DNA from: Metabacillus sp. KUDC1714
GTDB lineage: Bacteria; Bacillota; Bacilli; Bacillales; Bacillaceae
Assembly: GCF_014217835.1 (NCBI RefSeq)
Contig: NZ_CP055263.1
Coordinates: forward strand, 806,001-870,000
Length of the DNA stretch: 64,000 nucleotides
Direction: 5' to 3'
The translations under genes and the position numbers were made by a program. The notes under the pieces are model-generated. The model was not told the DNA's origin. It did no database searches and saw only the letters and a program-made list of their open reading frames with translations. Below are positions 46,478 through 55,026 of this stretch, piece after piece (within the stretch, counting starts at the first letter, position 1; each line of letters begins with the position of its first letter).

Positions 46478-47764
46478 TCACTCTATAACCTTCTCCCAAT
46501 TTATCATTTTTTCTAAACAGACGGACAGTAGTACACCCATAATAAATCCGTTCCCGATTAATGGTTGGAGGTAAATCGGCAAGCTAGTAAATATCTTGCT
46601 GTCTAATGTCATAATACAAACTCCTACTAATACCGGTATAGCAAGCCTATATATTGTTTTAGATGTAAAGGTATAGCCATTTAAGCTTTTTATAGAAGTT
46701 CCGAATAATTGAATATAAGCAACAAACAAAACCGCATTCCCAACAGTAATTGGAAGTGTAGCCAGTAGAGAACCTAGAGCAGGAATAATTCCTAGAAGAA
46801 CCATTAGTGCCCCCCCGATTAGAAAGGGTTTCTTTTTAAGCATTTTTGTACTCTCCAAAAAGCCAATTGATGAAGCATATGGTGAATAGGAAATAAGCCC
46901 GAATAGCGGAGCAAGGGCTGCGTATAATCCTGTTAATAAATAAGAGCTTCTGTACCTCTGTTCAGTTGGTAGTTCATGATCTTGATAGAGTTTCGCTGTT
47001 GCTTCAACAGAGGTTGTTGTATTACTTAAGTTAACCAAGCAGCCCAAAAAGGTAATCGCGATAATACCTATTTCTAGGTTCGGCTGACCAAGTGGAAATA
47101 ATGTAAGTGAAACACCCCTACTTATATTCTGTACTTCTGTAGAAAATAATAATGAATATCCTAACCAGCCTACTATCATTCCTATTAAAATAGAAAAATT
47201 CCCGATCCCTTTATTTCCTACTATATTTAGCATACTCACAAAGATGACGATTCCTATTGAAAATAGTGTAATAGGTAAATCGAGTTTTCCATCTTCATTT
47301 ATTTTTAACATCCCCATAAAAAATATCATGATAAGTTGAAAGGTAAGTAAAAATAAATAAACACTCATAACCATATGTGTAATGAGCTTATGTAAAATCC
47401 AATATAAACGAAAGACAGAAATGATGATAGTAAAAATACCTGCTACAATCATCCCTGTTGCAATTCCTCCACCAATTGTTTGCAAGCTCATTCCAAGTGA
47501 TGATGCGGAAAAACTCAAATTAAGAACTAGTGCCCAAATGACTCCTGAAGGTCCCTCCATAATTGGAAAACGATGCCCGATTAATCCTTGGAGCATACAA
47601 GCAACACCAGTAAAAATAAAAGAGCTTCGTTGGATTGTCGCCACTTCATATGAAGGTAATTCAAATGCAACACCAATTGAGATTGGGACTACAACAACAT
47701 TTGCAAAAATAAAAAACAACCACTGCAATGACCCAAACGTAGTTGTTAAGGACGTTTTAAGCAT
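46478..47764 (-). CDS. NCS2-type purine/pyrimidine (xanthine/uracil) permease
   Basis: A 428-residue membrane protein with about 12 hydrophobic stretches. Hallmarks of nucleobase:cation symporter-2 family include LQGLIGHRFPIMEGPSGVIWA near the N terminus and NTTTSVEATAKLY in the middle, where the family's substrate-binding QN-x-G-type loop is found. It resembles B. subtilis YwdJ-type permeases. It stands alone between the lut operon and the riboswitch region. The nucleobase is not assignable. Confidence 0.85.
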   Translation of the reverse strand: MLKTSLTTTFGSLQWLFFIFANVVVVPISIGVAFELPSYEVATIQRSSFIFTGVACMLQGLIGHRFPIMEGPSGVIWALVLNLSFSASSLGMSLQTIGGGIATGMIVAGIFTIIISVFRLYWILHKLITHMVMSVYLFLLTFQLIMIFFMGMLKINEDGKLDLPITLFSIGIVIFVSMLNIVGNKGIGNFSILIGMIVGWLGYSLLFSTEVQNISRGVSLTLFPLGQPNLEIGIIAITFLGCLVNLSNTTTSVEATAKLYQDHELPTEQRYRSSYLLTGLYAALAPLFGLISYSPYASSIGFLESTKMLKKKPFLIGGALMVLLGIIPALGSLLATLPITVGNAVLFVAYIQLFGTSIKSLNGYTFTSKTIYRLAIPVLVGVCIMTLDSKIFTSLPIYLQPLIGNGFIMGVLLSVCLEKMINWEKVIE

Positions 47765-48046
47765 TTTTCTTCTTTTCCTCCTGAATCTTTTATCTCTTAT
47801 AATATGAAAATGTCATTTCCCTTTAGATAGGAAATATTATGTTACACTCTGAAAACAACTATAAAAAGCTATATTCATTCCTATATAAATAATAATGTCT
47901 TCTTTTCTAATATTATCTTAAAAAAATCTTTTTCACAAAGCTATGAATAGATTATTAACTTTAACATTTGTTTAGGCTATCATACAGATCAGAAGATCAA
48001 TTAACAAAATTGTCACATTTTTCCTGGATAATCCGCTAATTATCTG

Positions 48047-48075
48047 TTGACGCTTTATTAAAAATACCTTATGAT
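48047..48075 (+). promoter_or_regulatory. Promoter of the riboswitch transcript
   Basis: TTGACG (48047-48052), a 17-base spacer and TATGAT (48070-48075) begin 26 bp before the aptamer. The rest of 47765-48046 shows no other recognisable feature. Confidence 0.75.
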
Positions 48076-48100
48076 TAACTCAAATAATTAAATCGTATCT

Positions 48101-48195
48101 CCTAAAGGGGAGTAGCTTTAACAACAAAGTCGTCATTACGGAGTTTTCCCACTCTCGGCTTTGTTGGCAACGTAATGTTGTTAGCAAGACCTTTA
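48101..48195 (+). ncRNA. yybP-ykoY family (Mn2+) riboswitch aptamer
   Basis: The conserved yybP-ykoY elements are present in order: CTAAAGGGGAGTAGC (48102-48116), ACAAAGTCGTCATTACG (48124-48140), GGCTTTGTTGGCAACG (48157-48172) and GTTAGCAAGACCTTTAC (48180-48196). Stem P1 pairs TAAAGG (48103-48108) with CCTTTA (48190-48195). The family binds Mn2+ and usually turns on efflux or metal-homeostasis genes. The 3' strand of P1 is also the 5' arm of the first terminator, so metal binding should prevent termination. Confidence 0.9.
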
Positions 48196-48213
48196 CTTAT
48201 CGGTAAAGGTCTT
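48186..48213 (+). terminator. Riboswitch terminator 1
   Basis: AAGACCTTTAC / GTAAAGGTCTT forms an 11-bp stem with a six-base loop and a TATTTG tail. Its 5' arm overlaps the P1 strand, making it mutually exclusive with the folded aptamer. Confidence 0.8.
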
Positions 48214-48224
48214 TATTTGTTTCT

Positions 48225-48257
48225 AAAACCTTTACCAATGATGGTAAAGGTTTTTTT
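48225..48257 (+). terminator. Riboswitch terminator 2
   Basis: AAAACCTTTACC / GGTAAAGGTTTT forms a 12-bp stem with a six-base loop and a strong T-run. Its 5' arm (ACCTTTACC, 48228-48236) is also complementary to the 3' arm of terminator 1 (GGTAAAGGT, 48202-48210). Confidence 0.85.
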
Positions 48258-48301
48258 ATATCCCTTTTCCTACTCGGGGAACGACAAAAGGAGCTTTCAA
48301 A

Positions 48302-48424
48302 ATGAAAAAAGTGTCATTCATGGAGTTAATGAAAAGAAACAAAGAAGAACTTCTCAAAGATAAAAATCAACTTGAAAAAATCGAAAAACGAATAGACCAA
48401 AAATATATTAAACAAAGTAAATAA
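48302..48424 (+). CDS. FbpB-family small basic protein, 40 aa
   Basis: The frame starts with an ATG at 48302 after AAAGGAGCTTTCAAA. The product (MKKVSFMELMKRNKEELLKD..., about 40 residues) is very basic and helical, with the SFxELMxxNKxELL pattern of the FbpB family of small basic proteins. FbpB in B. subtilis is a Fur-controlled RNA-chaperone-like helper of the iron-sparing response. Here the gene follows a Mn2+ riboswitch rather than an obvious Fur box, suggesting manganese-linked control of an RNA-chaperone-type protein. That role is inferred. Confidence 0.75.
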   Translation: MKKVSFMELMKRNKEELLKDKNQLEKIEKRIDQKYIKQSK

Positions 48425-48441
48425 AATGAGGAGGAATTTGA

Positions 48442-48828
48442 ATGTTACTGAGAAAATATATGTCTCTATTAGGAGTAGGTTCAGCGATCATTGATCTTAT
48501 TTTACCAAGGGAATCATATCGTAGAGGTGAACTAATTAACGGACATTTTTATATAAAAGGTGGAACAATTGAACAACAACTAAAAAGAATTGAATGTGAT
48601 TTAGTCATGCTTGATCAATCAACTGAGCAGGAAAAGGTCATTGATACAGCAACCGTTTTGTCTTCTAAACTGATTAACTCTGAAGAAGACAATCAAGTTT
48701 CATTTACTTTTAAGTTACCTGAAACGATTCCAACTTCATCAGAAAGAATATCTTACCGCTTTAAAACGAGATTAACTTTTAATCAAGGTATCGAAAGTAA
48801 AGATCAGGATATCATTCAAGTAATCTAA
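48442..48828 (+). CDS. Spo0M-like protein (short form)
   Basis: A 128-residue protein after GAGGAGG, 17 bases beyond the FbpB-like gene. It begins MLLRKYMSLLGVGSAIIDLIL, then has the arrestin-like beta fold signature YRRGELINGHFYIKGGTIEQQLKRIECDLVM seen in Spo0M. B. subtilis Spo0M is roughly twice as long; this lacks the C-terminal half. It is a soluble cytoplasmic protein probably co-transcribed with the riboswitch unit. Function of the short form is unknown. Confidence 0.78.
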   Translation: MLLRKYMSLLGVGSAIIDLILPRESYRRGELINGHFYIKGGTIEQQLKRIECDLVMLDQSTEQEKVIDTATVLSSKLINSEEDNQVSFTFKLPETIPTSSERISYRFKTRLTFNQGIESKDQDIIQVI

Positions 48829-48927
48829 GGAAATTGCAATTGAAACGAATAACCCTCCTAGATTTCATAATAGTATAGTGTCAACCATTCAAAGCTATTC
48901 GATCCGATCATAAAAGAGGTGATTCGT

Positions 48928-49203
48928 TTGTTTAAATATTTTAAAAGAATTAAATTTATCATTAAGTTTTGGAAGTTTATCCCCTTCTTAAAAGATTTTT
49001 TTATATCAAAAGAGGTTGAGGTACACAAAAAAGCAATTGGCGTGTTATTAATACTAACATATGCGTTTTTTCCATTTGATTTAATACCAGACTTTTTATC
49101 ACTTATCGGGGTTGTCGATGATATCGTGATTGCTACATTTGTTTTAGAAAGAATGATTAAGATGGCTCCGGAGTCTCTTAAGGATAAATATGAGATACGG
49201 TAA
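48928..49203 (+). CDS. YkvA-domain (DUF1232) small membrane protein
   Basis: The frame can also start at GTG 48919, but that overlaps the ribosome site; TTG 48928 is 6 bases after AAAGAGGTG. The 91-residue product has the DUF1232 signature VLLILTYAFFPFDLIPDFLSLIGVVDDIVIA in its middle, containing a membrane-embedded D-x-I-P-D motif. The family is widespread and of unknown function. It follows the Spo0M-like gene by about 100 bases on the same strand, so joint expression is possible. Confidence 0.85.
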   Translation: MFKYFKRIKFIIKFWKFIPFLKDFFISKEVEVHKKAIGVLLILTYAFFPFDLIPDFLSLIGVVDDIVIATFVLERMIKMAPESLKDKYEIR

Positions 49204-49221
49204 TTAAAATAAATGACATTG

Positions 49222-49263
49222 AACAAGGTGGCTATCCGCCCTAAGGGGGAACCACCTTGTTTT
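49222..49263. terminator. Terminator between YkvA-like gene and esterase
   Basis: AACAAGGTGG / CCACCTTGTT forms a 10-bp stem, with a short T-run on the plus strand, ending the riboswitch unit and serving the convergent esterase. Confidence 0.75.
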
Positions 49264-49290
49264 AGTTTACTTAAGTCTTATGTATATAGT

Positions 49291-50064
49291 CTACAGAGGT
49301 AACCACTTCAACACATCTTGTATTTTATCATCCCAATACTGCCAATCATGAGCACCTGGTCCAAAATCTGTTGTTAAACAATAGCTCGTTTGTTCACATT
49401 TTTCTTTAAACGTTACATTGCTTTCAAATAAAAAATCCTCTGTCCCACAGCATTGATAGATCGCTGGTTTTTGCAATTCTGGAGATTTGTCTCCTTTTTC
49501 CAAAAGCCATAAAAGGTCATTCTCTGTATTTTTTATATCCTCATCACCATAAATGAGTTCGAACACATTGTCTAAATGTCCATCTTGTTTGATCCAATTC
49601 GCCATATCAACGGCACCAGAAAGACTTGCTGCTGCGGCAAAGTTTTCAGGATGGCGAAGCGCCCATTTTAATGCGCCATAACCTCCCATTGATAAACCAG
49701 CAACAAAATTGTCTTCTCTTTTTGCAGATAATGGGAAGAAAGAACGTGCGATATGTGGTAATTCCTCGGTTAGAAATGTCCAATAGCGATTACCATATTT
49801 CATATCCGTATAAAAGCTTTGATGAACCTGTGGCATTACAACTGCCAATCCAAGTGGGGCGACGTATCGTTCGATTGAGGTACGACGAGTCCAGATTGTA
49901 TCATCATCACTAAAACCATGGAGAAGAAAGAGTGTTTTATGCTTATCACCAATTTGCTTATTTTGCATCCCGATTTGTGATGTAGTTTGTTGAGGTAAGA
50001 TCACTGTCATCGATGTGCTTAATGATAAAACGTCAGAATAAAATTGACATTGAATTAACGCCAT
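49291..50064 (-). CDS. Alpha/beta-hydrolase, tributyrin-esterase (EstA) type
   Basis: A 257-residue protein. The ATG at 50070 sits too close to AAAGGGGA, so the ATG at 50064 (MALIQCQFYSDVLSL) is chosen. Motifs are FLLHGFSDDDTIWTRR for the oxyanion hole, GLSMGGYGAL with the catalytic Ser, and GAHDWQYWDD with the catalytic His. The layout is that of the esterase D/tributyrin esterase family, including S-formylglutathione hydrolase-like enzymes. It is cytoplasmic and monocistronic; the natural ester is unknown. An element similar to the rhaEW direct repeat lies about 60 bases upstream. No other feature stands out in 50065-50313. Confidence 0.88.
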   Translation of the reverse strand: MALIQCQFYSDVLSLSTSMTVILPQQTTSQIGMQNKQIGDKHKTLFLLHGFSDDDTIWTRRTSIERYVAPLGLAVVMPQVHQSFYTDMKYGNRYWTFLTEELPHIARSFFPLSAKREDNFVAGLSMGGYGALKWALRHPENFAAAASLSGAVDMANWIKQDGHLDNVFELIYGDEDIKNTENDLLWLLEKGDKSPELQKPAIYQCCGTEDFLFESNVTFKEKCEQTSYCLTTDFGPGAHDWQYWDDKIQDVLKWLPL

Positions 50065-50313
50065 TCCCATTTCCCCTTTATGTTCGAAATTATTGAATCT
50101 ATGATTCTATTTTAATATGTATTGTTTATTTTTGTAAGTGTTTTCATTTAATATACTTCGTTTTGATAGGACTTATTCTGCTATGAATATGTCACTTATG
50201 ATCTTGTTGCGTTTTTTACTGGCGGTGTCGCGTTTAATGGTAGTTCTTGTTGAAATAAAGCCCCGTTAATTAAATATAATTATTGAAACTTTCTTCACCT
50301 TATAATTAAATCA

Positions 50314-50353
50314 AAAAAGCCACATCCAATTTAAAGATGGACTGTGGCTTTTT
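50314..50353 (-). terminator. Terminator of ppaC
   Basis: AAAAAGCCACA / TGTGGCTTTTT forms an 11-bp stem just after the ppaC stop, with T-rich flank on the minus strand. Confidence 0.85.
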
Positions 50354-50357
50354 AATC

Positions 50358-51287
50358 TTATTTCGTAAATGCTTCTGTTAACACGGGAACAATTTGTTTT
50401 TTACGTGAAACAACACCTTTAAGTGTAGCTTGGTTGTTGTCTAGTTTCACATTGAATGCTTGCTCTACTTTATTCGTTTCGTTACCAATTGCTAAGGCAA
50501 CTGAATCATTTGTTAAGATATCAGTAACAACGAATAAGAATAAGTCTAATCCTTTGTCAGCAATAACGCTTGATAGTGCTGCTTCTATTTCCGCTTTATG
50601 AACAAGTACATCGTTTGTATCAACTGCGTTCACTTGAGCAATTTCTACTTTGCTTGAGCCCATTTGGAATTCTTTTGCATCAAGTGAGATTAATTGCGCA
50701 ACAGATTTATCGCTTAAATCTGCACCAGCTTTAAGCATATCTAAGCCGTATGTATTCGCATCAACACCAGCAATTTCAGCTAATTCTTTTGCTGCATCTA
50801 CATCTTCTTGTGTGCAAGTTGGAGATTTGAATAAAAGAGAGTCAGAAATGATCGCAGATAACATTAATCCAGCTGTTTCCTTCTCAATTTGAACACCTTT
50901 TTCTTTATACAATTTGTTAAGAATTGTAGCTGTACAACCAACGGGCTCAGCACGGTAGTAAACTGGATCACTTGTTTCAAAGTTAGCGATCCGGTGATGA
51001 TCGATTACTTCAAGTACACGAACTTCCGTAATATCATCTGCACTTTGTTGACGCTCATTATGATCAACCAAAATAACTTCTTTTGCTTCACCAGCAACCT
51101 TTTCAACAAGACGAGGTGCATCTTTTTTGAAGAAATCAAGTGCATATTGTGTTTCACCGTTTACTTCACCTAAGCGAACAGGCTCAGCATTTTGTCCGGT
51201 TTTATTTTTCAACTCAGCATACGCAATGGCAGAACAGATTGTATCTGTATCCGGATTTTTATGACCAAAAACAAGTACTTTTTCCAT
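50358..51287 (-). CDS. ppaC: Manganese-dependent inorganic pyrophosphatase (family II)
   Basis: A 309-residue DHH/DHHA2 protein with [20 protein letters not shown] (metal-binding Asp and His), [20 protein letters not shown] and the C-terminal [14 protein letters not shown] substrate-binding segment. It hydrolyses pyrophosphate to two phosphates using Mn2+. It lies near the Mn2+ riboswitch but is transcribed separately. Length and motifs are normal for the family. Confidence 0.96.
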   Translation of the reverse strand: MEKVLVFGHKNPDTDTICSAIAYAELKNKTGQNAEPVRLGEVNGETQYALDFFKKDAPRLVEKVAGEAKEVILVDHNERQQSADDITEVRVLEVIDHHRIANFETSDPVYYRAEPVGCTATILNKLYKEKGVQIEKETAGLMLSAIISDSLLFKSPTCTQEDVDAAKELAEIAGVDANTYGLDMLKAGADLSDKSVAQLISLDAKEFQMGSSKVEIAQVNAVDTNDVLVHKAEIEAALSSVIADKGLDLFLFVVTDILTNDSVALAIGNETNKVEQAFNVKLDNNQATLKGVVSRKKQIVPVLTEAFTK

Positions 51288-51437
51288 AATTAGCTCCTTT
51301 ACACAATCAAAATATACTCTATCATAACATAAATTCTACTATTAAATTAACCATCAATTATGAAAAATATCAAATATTATCGAAAATTTGATAGGAATAC
51401 TTGGCTTAACGATCCTTTAAGCCAGTAAAAGAGTCTG

Positions 51438-52526
51438 TTATTGTTTATTTAAGGTCTTCAATACTTCTTCCATTTCGTATAGCACTTCACGTATGATCAC
51501 TTCAGCTGGTTTATCTTCCTTTAATAACCTAGTTGCCTGCCCTGACCATAAAGACATAAAGTTTATCTCATTTTGTACAGCAGCAGCTTTTCGGATATCT
51601 GCTGTTAATGTGTTTTGACTAGGAAATGGTAAAGGAGGAATACCTGACTGTTCAAAATGAGTAATAAATTCATTTTTAATACCCCGAGCTGGACGTCCTG
51701 AAAAGCTTTTCGTAATGACTGTACTTTCTTCTGTACTTTGATATAAGGCCGCTTTATATAAGTGGTGAATACCAGACTCCTTGCACGTAAGGAATTGTGT
51801 TCCCATTTGTATCCCTTGTGCACCTAGAGCCATTGCCGCAAGCATTCCTCTACCATCCATGATACCTCCTGCTGCAACTACTGGTACATTCACATTGTCG
51901 ACAACTTGAGGGATTAATGAAAATGTTCCGATATTTGCACCATTTGGGTGTTCTTTAATATCAAATGTACTTCTATGGCCACCTGCATCGCTCCCTTGAG
52001 CAACAATAATATCCGCTCCTGCCTGTTCAGCGATCTTTGCTTCCCGAACAGTTGTAACCATTGTGATTACCCTTACACCTCTACTTTTAGCTATTTGGAC
52101 TTTTTCAGGAGAAAGGATGCCAAATGCTGTACTAATAACAGGTACATTTTCTTCCATTAATACTTGAAATTGTTCCTCAAAATCATCTATTGTTTTTACA
52201 TTGTCCTCATCTACTCGCACTCCTAGCTTTTCTCGAAACGTATTTAGCACAGACTGCACCTCTGTCATTCCTGAAAAGTCATCCTTCATAGATGTACAAA
52301 ATAAATTAACAGCAAAGGGACGATTTGTCTGTTCTTTTATCATTTTTATTGTTGTTCTTATGCCCACAGGCCTCATATATGCTGCTCCTAATGTACCTAA
52401 GGCACCTGTCTCAGATACTTTTGCAACTAACTCAGCTGTTGTTGCCCCACCCGCCATTCCAGCTTGGATAATTGGGTAATCGATTCCAAGGATTTTACAT
52501 AGGTTTGATTGCTTATTATTTTGCAA
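51438..52526 (-). CDS. Nitronate monooxygenase-like FMN enzyme
   Basis: A 362-residue TIM-barrel protein with YPIIQAGMAGGATTAELVAKVS near the N terminus, VAQGSDAGGHRS, VPVVAAGGIMDGRGMLAAMALGAQGIQMGTQFL and SFSGRPARGIKN. These are the FMN-binding features of the nitronate monooxygenase/2-nitropropane dioxygenase family; FabK enoyl reductases share the fold. It oxidises nitronates such as propionate 3-nitronate in characterised members. It stands alone between ppaC and the dicarboxylate symporter, with no partner gene. Confidence 0.88.
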   Translation of the reverse strand: MQNNKQSNLCKILGIDYPIIQAGMAGGATTAELVAKVSETGALGTLGAAYMRPVGIRTTIKMIKEQTNRPFAVNLFCTSMKDDFSGMTEVQSVLNTFREKLGVRVDEDNVKTIDDFEEQFQVLMEENVPVISTAFGILSPEKVQIAKSRGVRVITMVTTVREAKIAEQAGADIIVAQGSDAGGHRSTFDIKEHPNGANIGTFSLIPQVVDNVNVPVVAAGGIMDGRGMLAAMALGAQGIQMGTQFLTCKESGIHHLYKAALYQSTEESTVITKSFSGRPARGIKNEFITHFEQSGIPPLPFPSQNTLTADIRKAAAVQNEINFMSLWSGQATRLLKEDKPAEVIIREVLYEMEEVLKTLNKQ

Positions 52527-52592
52527 ATTTTCTCCCTCCTTATATTCAAGAATTCTGCATCAGAAAGTTGTTACCTTCTTTTAATAGTATAA

Positions 52593-52623
52593 AGATAGGC
52601 TGACTCAGGTAGAGTCAGCCTAT
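52593..52623. terminator. Terminator after the dicarboxylate symporter gene
   Basis: GATAGGCTGACTC / GAGTCAGCCTAT forms a 12-bp perfect stem with a five-base loop, six bases after the stop. Confidence 0.8.
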
Positions 52624-52628
52624 TTAGT

Positions 52629-53930
52629 CTATCTATTTGCTACCACACCTACAGATGTTTCAATACTAGAAGAGCTTGTTTCAGGTTCTGCTTCTACCTC
52701 AACATAGCCTTCTGGATCAAATTCATCTTCCATTTTAGAAATAACCACTGTAGCTACACCATTGCCAATTAGGTTTGTGATTGCACGTGCTTCTGACATA
52801 AAACGATCAACACCTAGAATAAGTGCCATTCCTTCTACTGGTATCATTGGGAATGCTGCTAATGTAGCAGCTAACGTAATAAATCCAGAACCTGTAACAC
52901 CTGCAGCCCCTTTAGATGTCAGCATTAATACACCTAATAATGTTGCCATCTGCCAGATTGATAGATCGACACCATATGCTTGAGCAATAAACATTGCTGC
53001 CATTGAGAGATAGATAGAGGTTCCATCTAAGTTAAATGAGTAGCCTGTTGGTACAACAAGACCTACTACTGACTTTGAACAACCATATCTCTCAAGCTTT
53101 TGCATCAGTTTAGGTAGGGCAGATTCAGAGGAAGATGTACCTAACACAAGTAATATTTCTTCTTTAATATATTTAATAAAGCTAAAAACACTAAATTTAT
53201 AGTATTTCGCAATGCCACCAAGAATAAGGACGATAAACAAAAACATTGTGATATACACCGAGCCCATTAATTTACCTAATGAAACGAGAGAGCCTATTCC
53301 GAAGTTACCTATTGTGTATGCCATTGCCCCAAATGCAGCAATTGGTGATATTTTCATAATCATGTTTACAATTGAGAAGAAAATCTCAGTTAATTTTTCA
53401 AATAAAGAGATGACAGGTGCAGCTTTCTCACCAACTGAAGCTGTTGCTAGTCCGAATAATACGGCAAAGAATAAGATTGGCAGCAATTCTCCACCTGCTA
53501 AAGCTGCAACCGCATTTTCAGGAACGATTCCCATCAAAAAGTCCATAAACCCATGACTTGATTCTTCAGCTTGTTTCGTAAATTCAGAAACATCTGCCCC
53601 TTCTGCCCCACTTGTATTAAATCCATTACCTGGTTGAAGAATCGAAACGATTAATATTCCAATCGCTAATGCAAAGGTAGTCACGACTTCAAAATAAAGT
53701 AATGCCTTACCTCCAATTCTACCAACCTTTTTTAAATCTCCCATACTACCAATTCCAATGACAATAGTGAAGAAGATAATTGGTGCAATAACCATCTTAA
53801 TTAACTTAATAAAGATGTCAGCCAACACCTTTAGCTGTGCTCCAAACTCTGGAAAAATAAATCCGATCGTAATACCGAGAAGAATACCGATGACCACTTG
53901 GACAGTTAAATTTTTGAAATTTATTTTCAT
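52629..53930 (-). CDS. dctP: C4-dicarboxylate/H+ symporter (DAACS family)
   Basis: A 433-residue protein with NFKNLTVQVVIGILLGITIG at the start, LGTSSSESALPKLMQKLERYG, VPTGYSFNLDGTSIYLSMAAMF and TSKGAAGVTGSGFITLA, all colinear with B. subtilis DctP/DctA. The Ser-rich loop and NLDGT motif are substrate-site features of the DAACS family. It imports succinate, fumarate or malate. A perfect cre lies 18 bases upstream and three 9-bp direct repeats lie about 87 bases upstream, candidate sites for DctR, the regulator expected beside the DctS gene at the window end. Confidence 0.93.
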   Translation of the reverse strand: MKINFKNLTVQVVIGILLGITIGFIFPEFGAQLKVLADIFIKLIKMVIAPIIFFTIVIGIGSMGDLKKVGRIGGKALLYFEVVTTFALAIGILIVSILQPGNGFNTSGAEGADVSEFTKQAEESSHGFMDFLMGIVPENAVAALAGGELLPILFFAVLFGLATASVGEKAAPVISLFEKLTEIFFSIVNMIMKISPIAAFGAMAYTIGNFGIGSLVSLGKLMGSVYITMFLFIVLILGGIAKYYKFSVFSFIKYIKEEILLVLGTSSSESALPKLMQKLERYGCSKSVVGLVVPTGYSFNLDGTSIYLSMAAMFIAQAYGVDLSIWQMATLLGVLMLTSKGAAGVTGSGFITLAATLAAFPMIPVEGMALILGVDRFMSEARAITNLIGNGVATVVISKMEDEFDPEGYVEVEAEPETSSSSIETSVGVVANR

Positions 53931-53947
53931 TAACCATTCACCCCTTT

Positions 53948-53961
53948 TGTTAACGCTTTCA
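53948..53961. promoter_or_regulatory. Perfect CcpA cre upstream of dctP
   Basis: On the minus strand TGAAAGCGTTAACA fits the cre consensus TGWAANCGNTWNCA at all 14 positions, within the dctP leader. CcpA repression of the C4-dicarboxylate symporter is expected from B. subtilis. Confidence 0.75.
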
Positions 53962-54016
53962 AATACTCCCTTTATGTTAACTGATAATTTAGAAAGTTTA
54001 TATTTATGGTGATAAT

Positions 54017-54043
54017 GGTCTTTTTGTTCTTTTTGGTCTTTTT
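54017..54043. repeat. Three tandem 9-bp repeats upstream of dctP
   Basis: GGTCTTTTT, GTTCTTTTT and GGTCTTTTT occur without gaps. On the minus strand they read AAAAAGACC-type and lie in the dctP upstream region. They are a candidate binding site for a response regulator such as DctR. The remaining 54044-54295 sequence contains the VTC gene promoter region and a TTGACA near 54187 without an obvious well-spaced -10. Confidence 0.5.
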
Positions 54044-54295
54044 ATAAGTTATTTTCGCAAACTATGTTGCTATTTACCAAGTAATTCGGTGTGGTTGATT
54101 TCCTCTCCAGTTGCTCGCTTTCGCTATATATATAATCACTCAATGATTTTTTCCGAAACCTTAATAAAGTTTTTACAAAAACTTTACTTGACATCTCGCT
54201 GACACATTCAGCATATAAACTAGCAATTGTTGAGGCAATCAATTAGCCAACGTACATCCTAACAAAAAGAAGTTTATAGAGAAGGAGGAGAGATA

Positions 54296-54997
54296 ATGCC
54301 AATTCAGACCTCATTTAATCCGAAAGGTCGTAATGAGTTTAAGCACGCTATTTCAGTAGCGGAATATCGCGTGTTACGTAGTAAACTTCTGCACTTTATG
54401 AGAAGAGATTCAAACGCAGGAGCAAATGGCAAATATTTAATTCGTTCAACTTACTTTGATAATTTTGATAATAAAATTTTGAACGAAAAAAAAGAAGGTT
54501 ATTTAAATCGCGATAAATACCGTGTTCGTATATATGGGAAGAACGATGCGGTGGTTAATCTTGAACGCAAAAGTAAGCGGAATAATTTAACATTCAAATC
54601 AAAATGTAAAATGACGCGTGAGGAATTTGAAAAAATGCGCATTGGTGACATTCATTGGATGGAAAAAGACGAGAGAGCCCTTATGCGTGATTTATTATTT
54701 GAAATTCAAAATCACCAAATCAAACCGAAAACAGTGGTTGATTATGAACGTGAAGCCTTTATGTACCCCTATGGTAATGTTCGTGTCACTTTCGATATAA
54801 AGGTGCAATCCAGCTTACAAAACACAGATATGTTCAATAAACATTTACCGATGATAGATGTGTTAGAACCAAATTTAGTCATCTTAGAAGTTAAATATGA
54901 TGAATACCTGCCAGATGTTATTAAATATTTACTTCAGCTAACAGACACAAGGCAAGAAGCGTATTCAAAATATCAGTTAAGTCGCATGTATGGATAA
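54296..54997 (+). CDS. VTC-domain (polyphosphate polymerase-like) protein
   Basis: A 233-residue protein after AGGAGGAGAG with the VTC fold marks: EFKHAISVAEYRVLRSKL, LIRSTYFDNFDNKIL, KYRVRIYGKNDAVVNLERKSK, DYEREAFMYPYGNVRVTFD and ILEVKYDEYLPDVIKYLL. The basic tunnel residues (KYRVR, ERKSK, the C-terminal YSKYQLSR) match the domain that makes polyphosphate in yeast Vtc4. It is soluble. In this cluster it is followed by a DUF4956 membrane protein and a surface lipoprotein, the recurring bacterial arrangement, so it may modify or feed an envelope system rather than store phosphate. Confidence 0.88.
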   Translation: MPIQTSFNPKGRNEFKHAISVAEYRVLRSKLLHFMRRDSNAGANGKYLIRSTYFDNFDNKILNEKKEGYLNRDKYRVRIYGKNDAVVNLERKSKRNNLTFKSKCKMTREEFEKMRIGDIHWMEKDERALMRDLLFEIQNHQIKPKTVVDYEREAFMYPYGNVRVTFDIKVQSSLQNTDMFNKHLPMIDVLEPNLVILEVKYDEYLPDVIKYLLQLTDTRQEAYSKYQLSRMYG

Positions 54998-55026
54998 TGG
55001 ATAAAAACATAATAGGAGAGTAAAAA

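Noticed and set aside
48175..48363. 62-residue plus-strand frame across the riboswitch terminators
   Set aside because: It spans both terminator hairpins and the ribosome site of the FbpB-like gene, has no Shine-Dalgarno of its own and low-complexity composition.
50195..50250. TTTACTGGCGGTG as another copy of the array repeat
   Set aside because: Only about eight bases resemble the ACTGGCAGT arm and no matching second arm is present.
54042..54242. Minus-strand frame of 66 residues upstream of the VTC gene
   Set aside because: Overlaps the promoter region of dctP and the VTC gene, has no ribosome site and an unremarkable composition.
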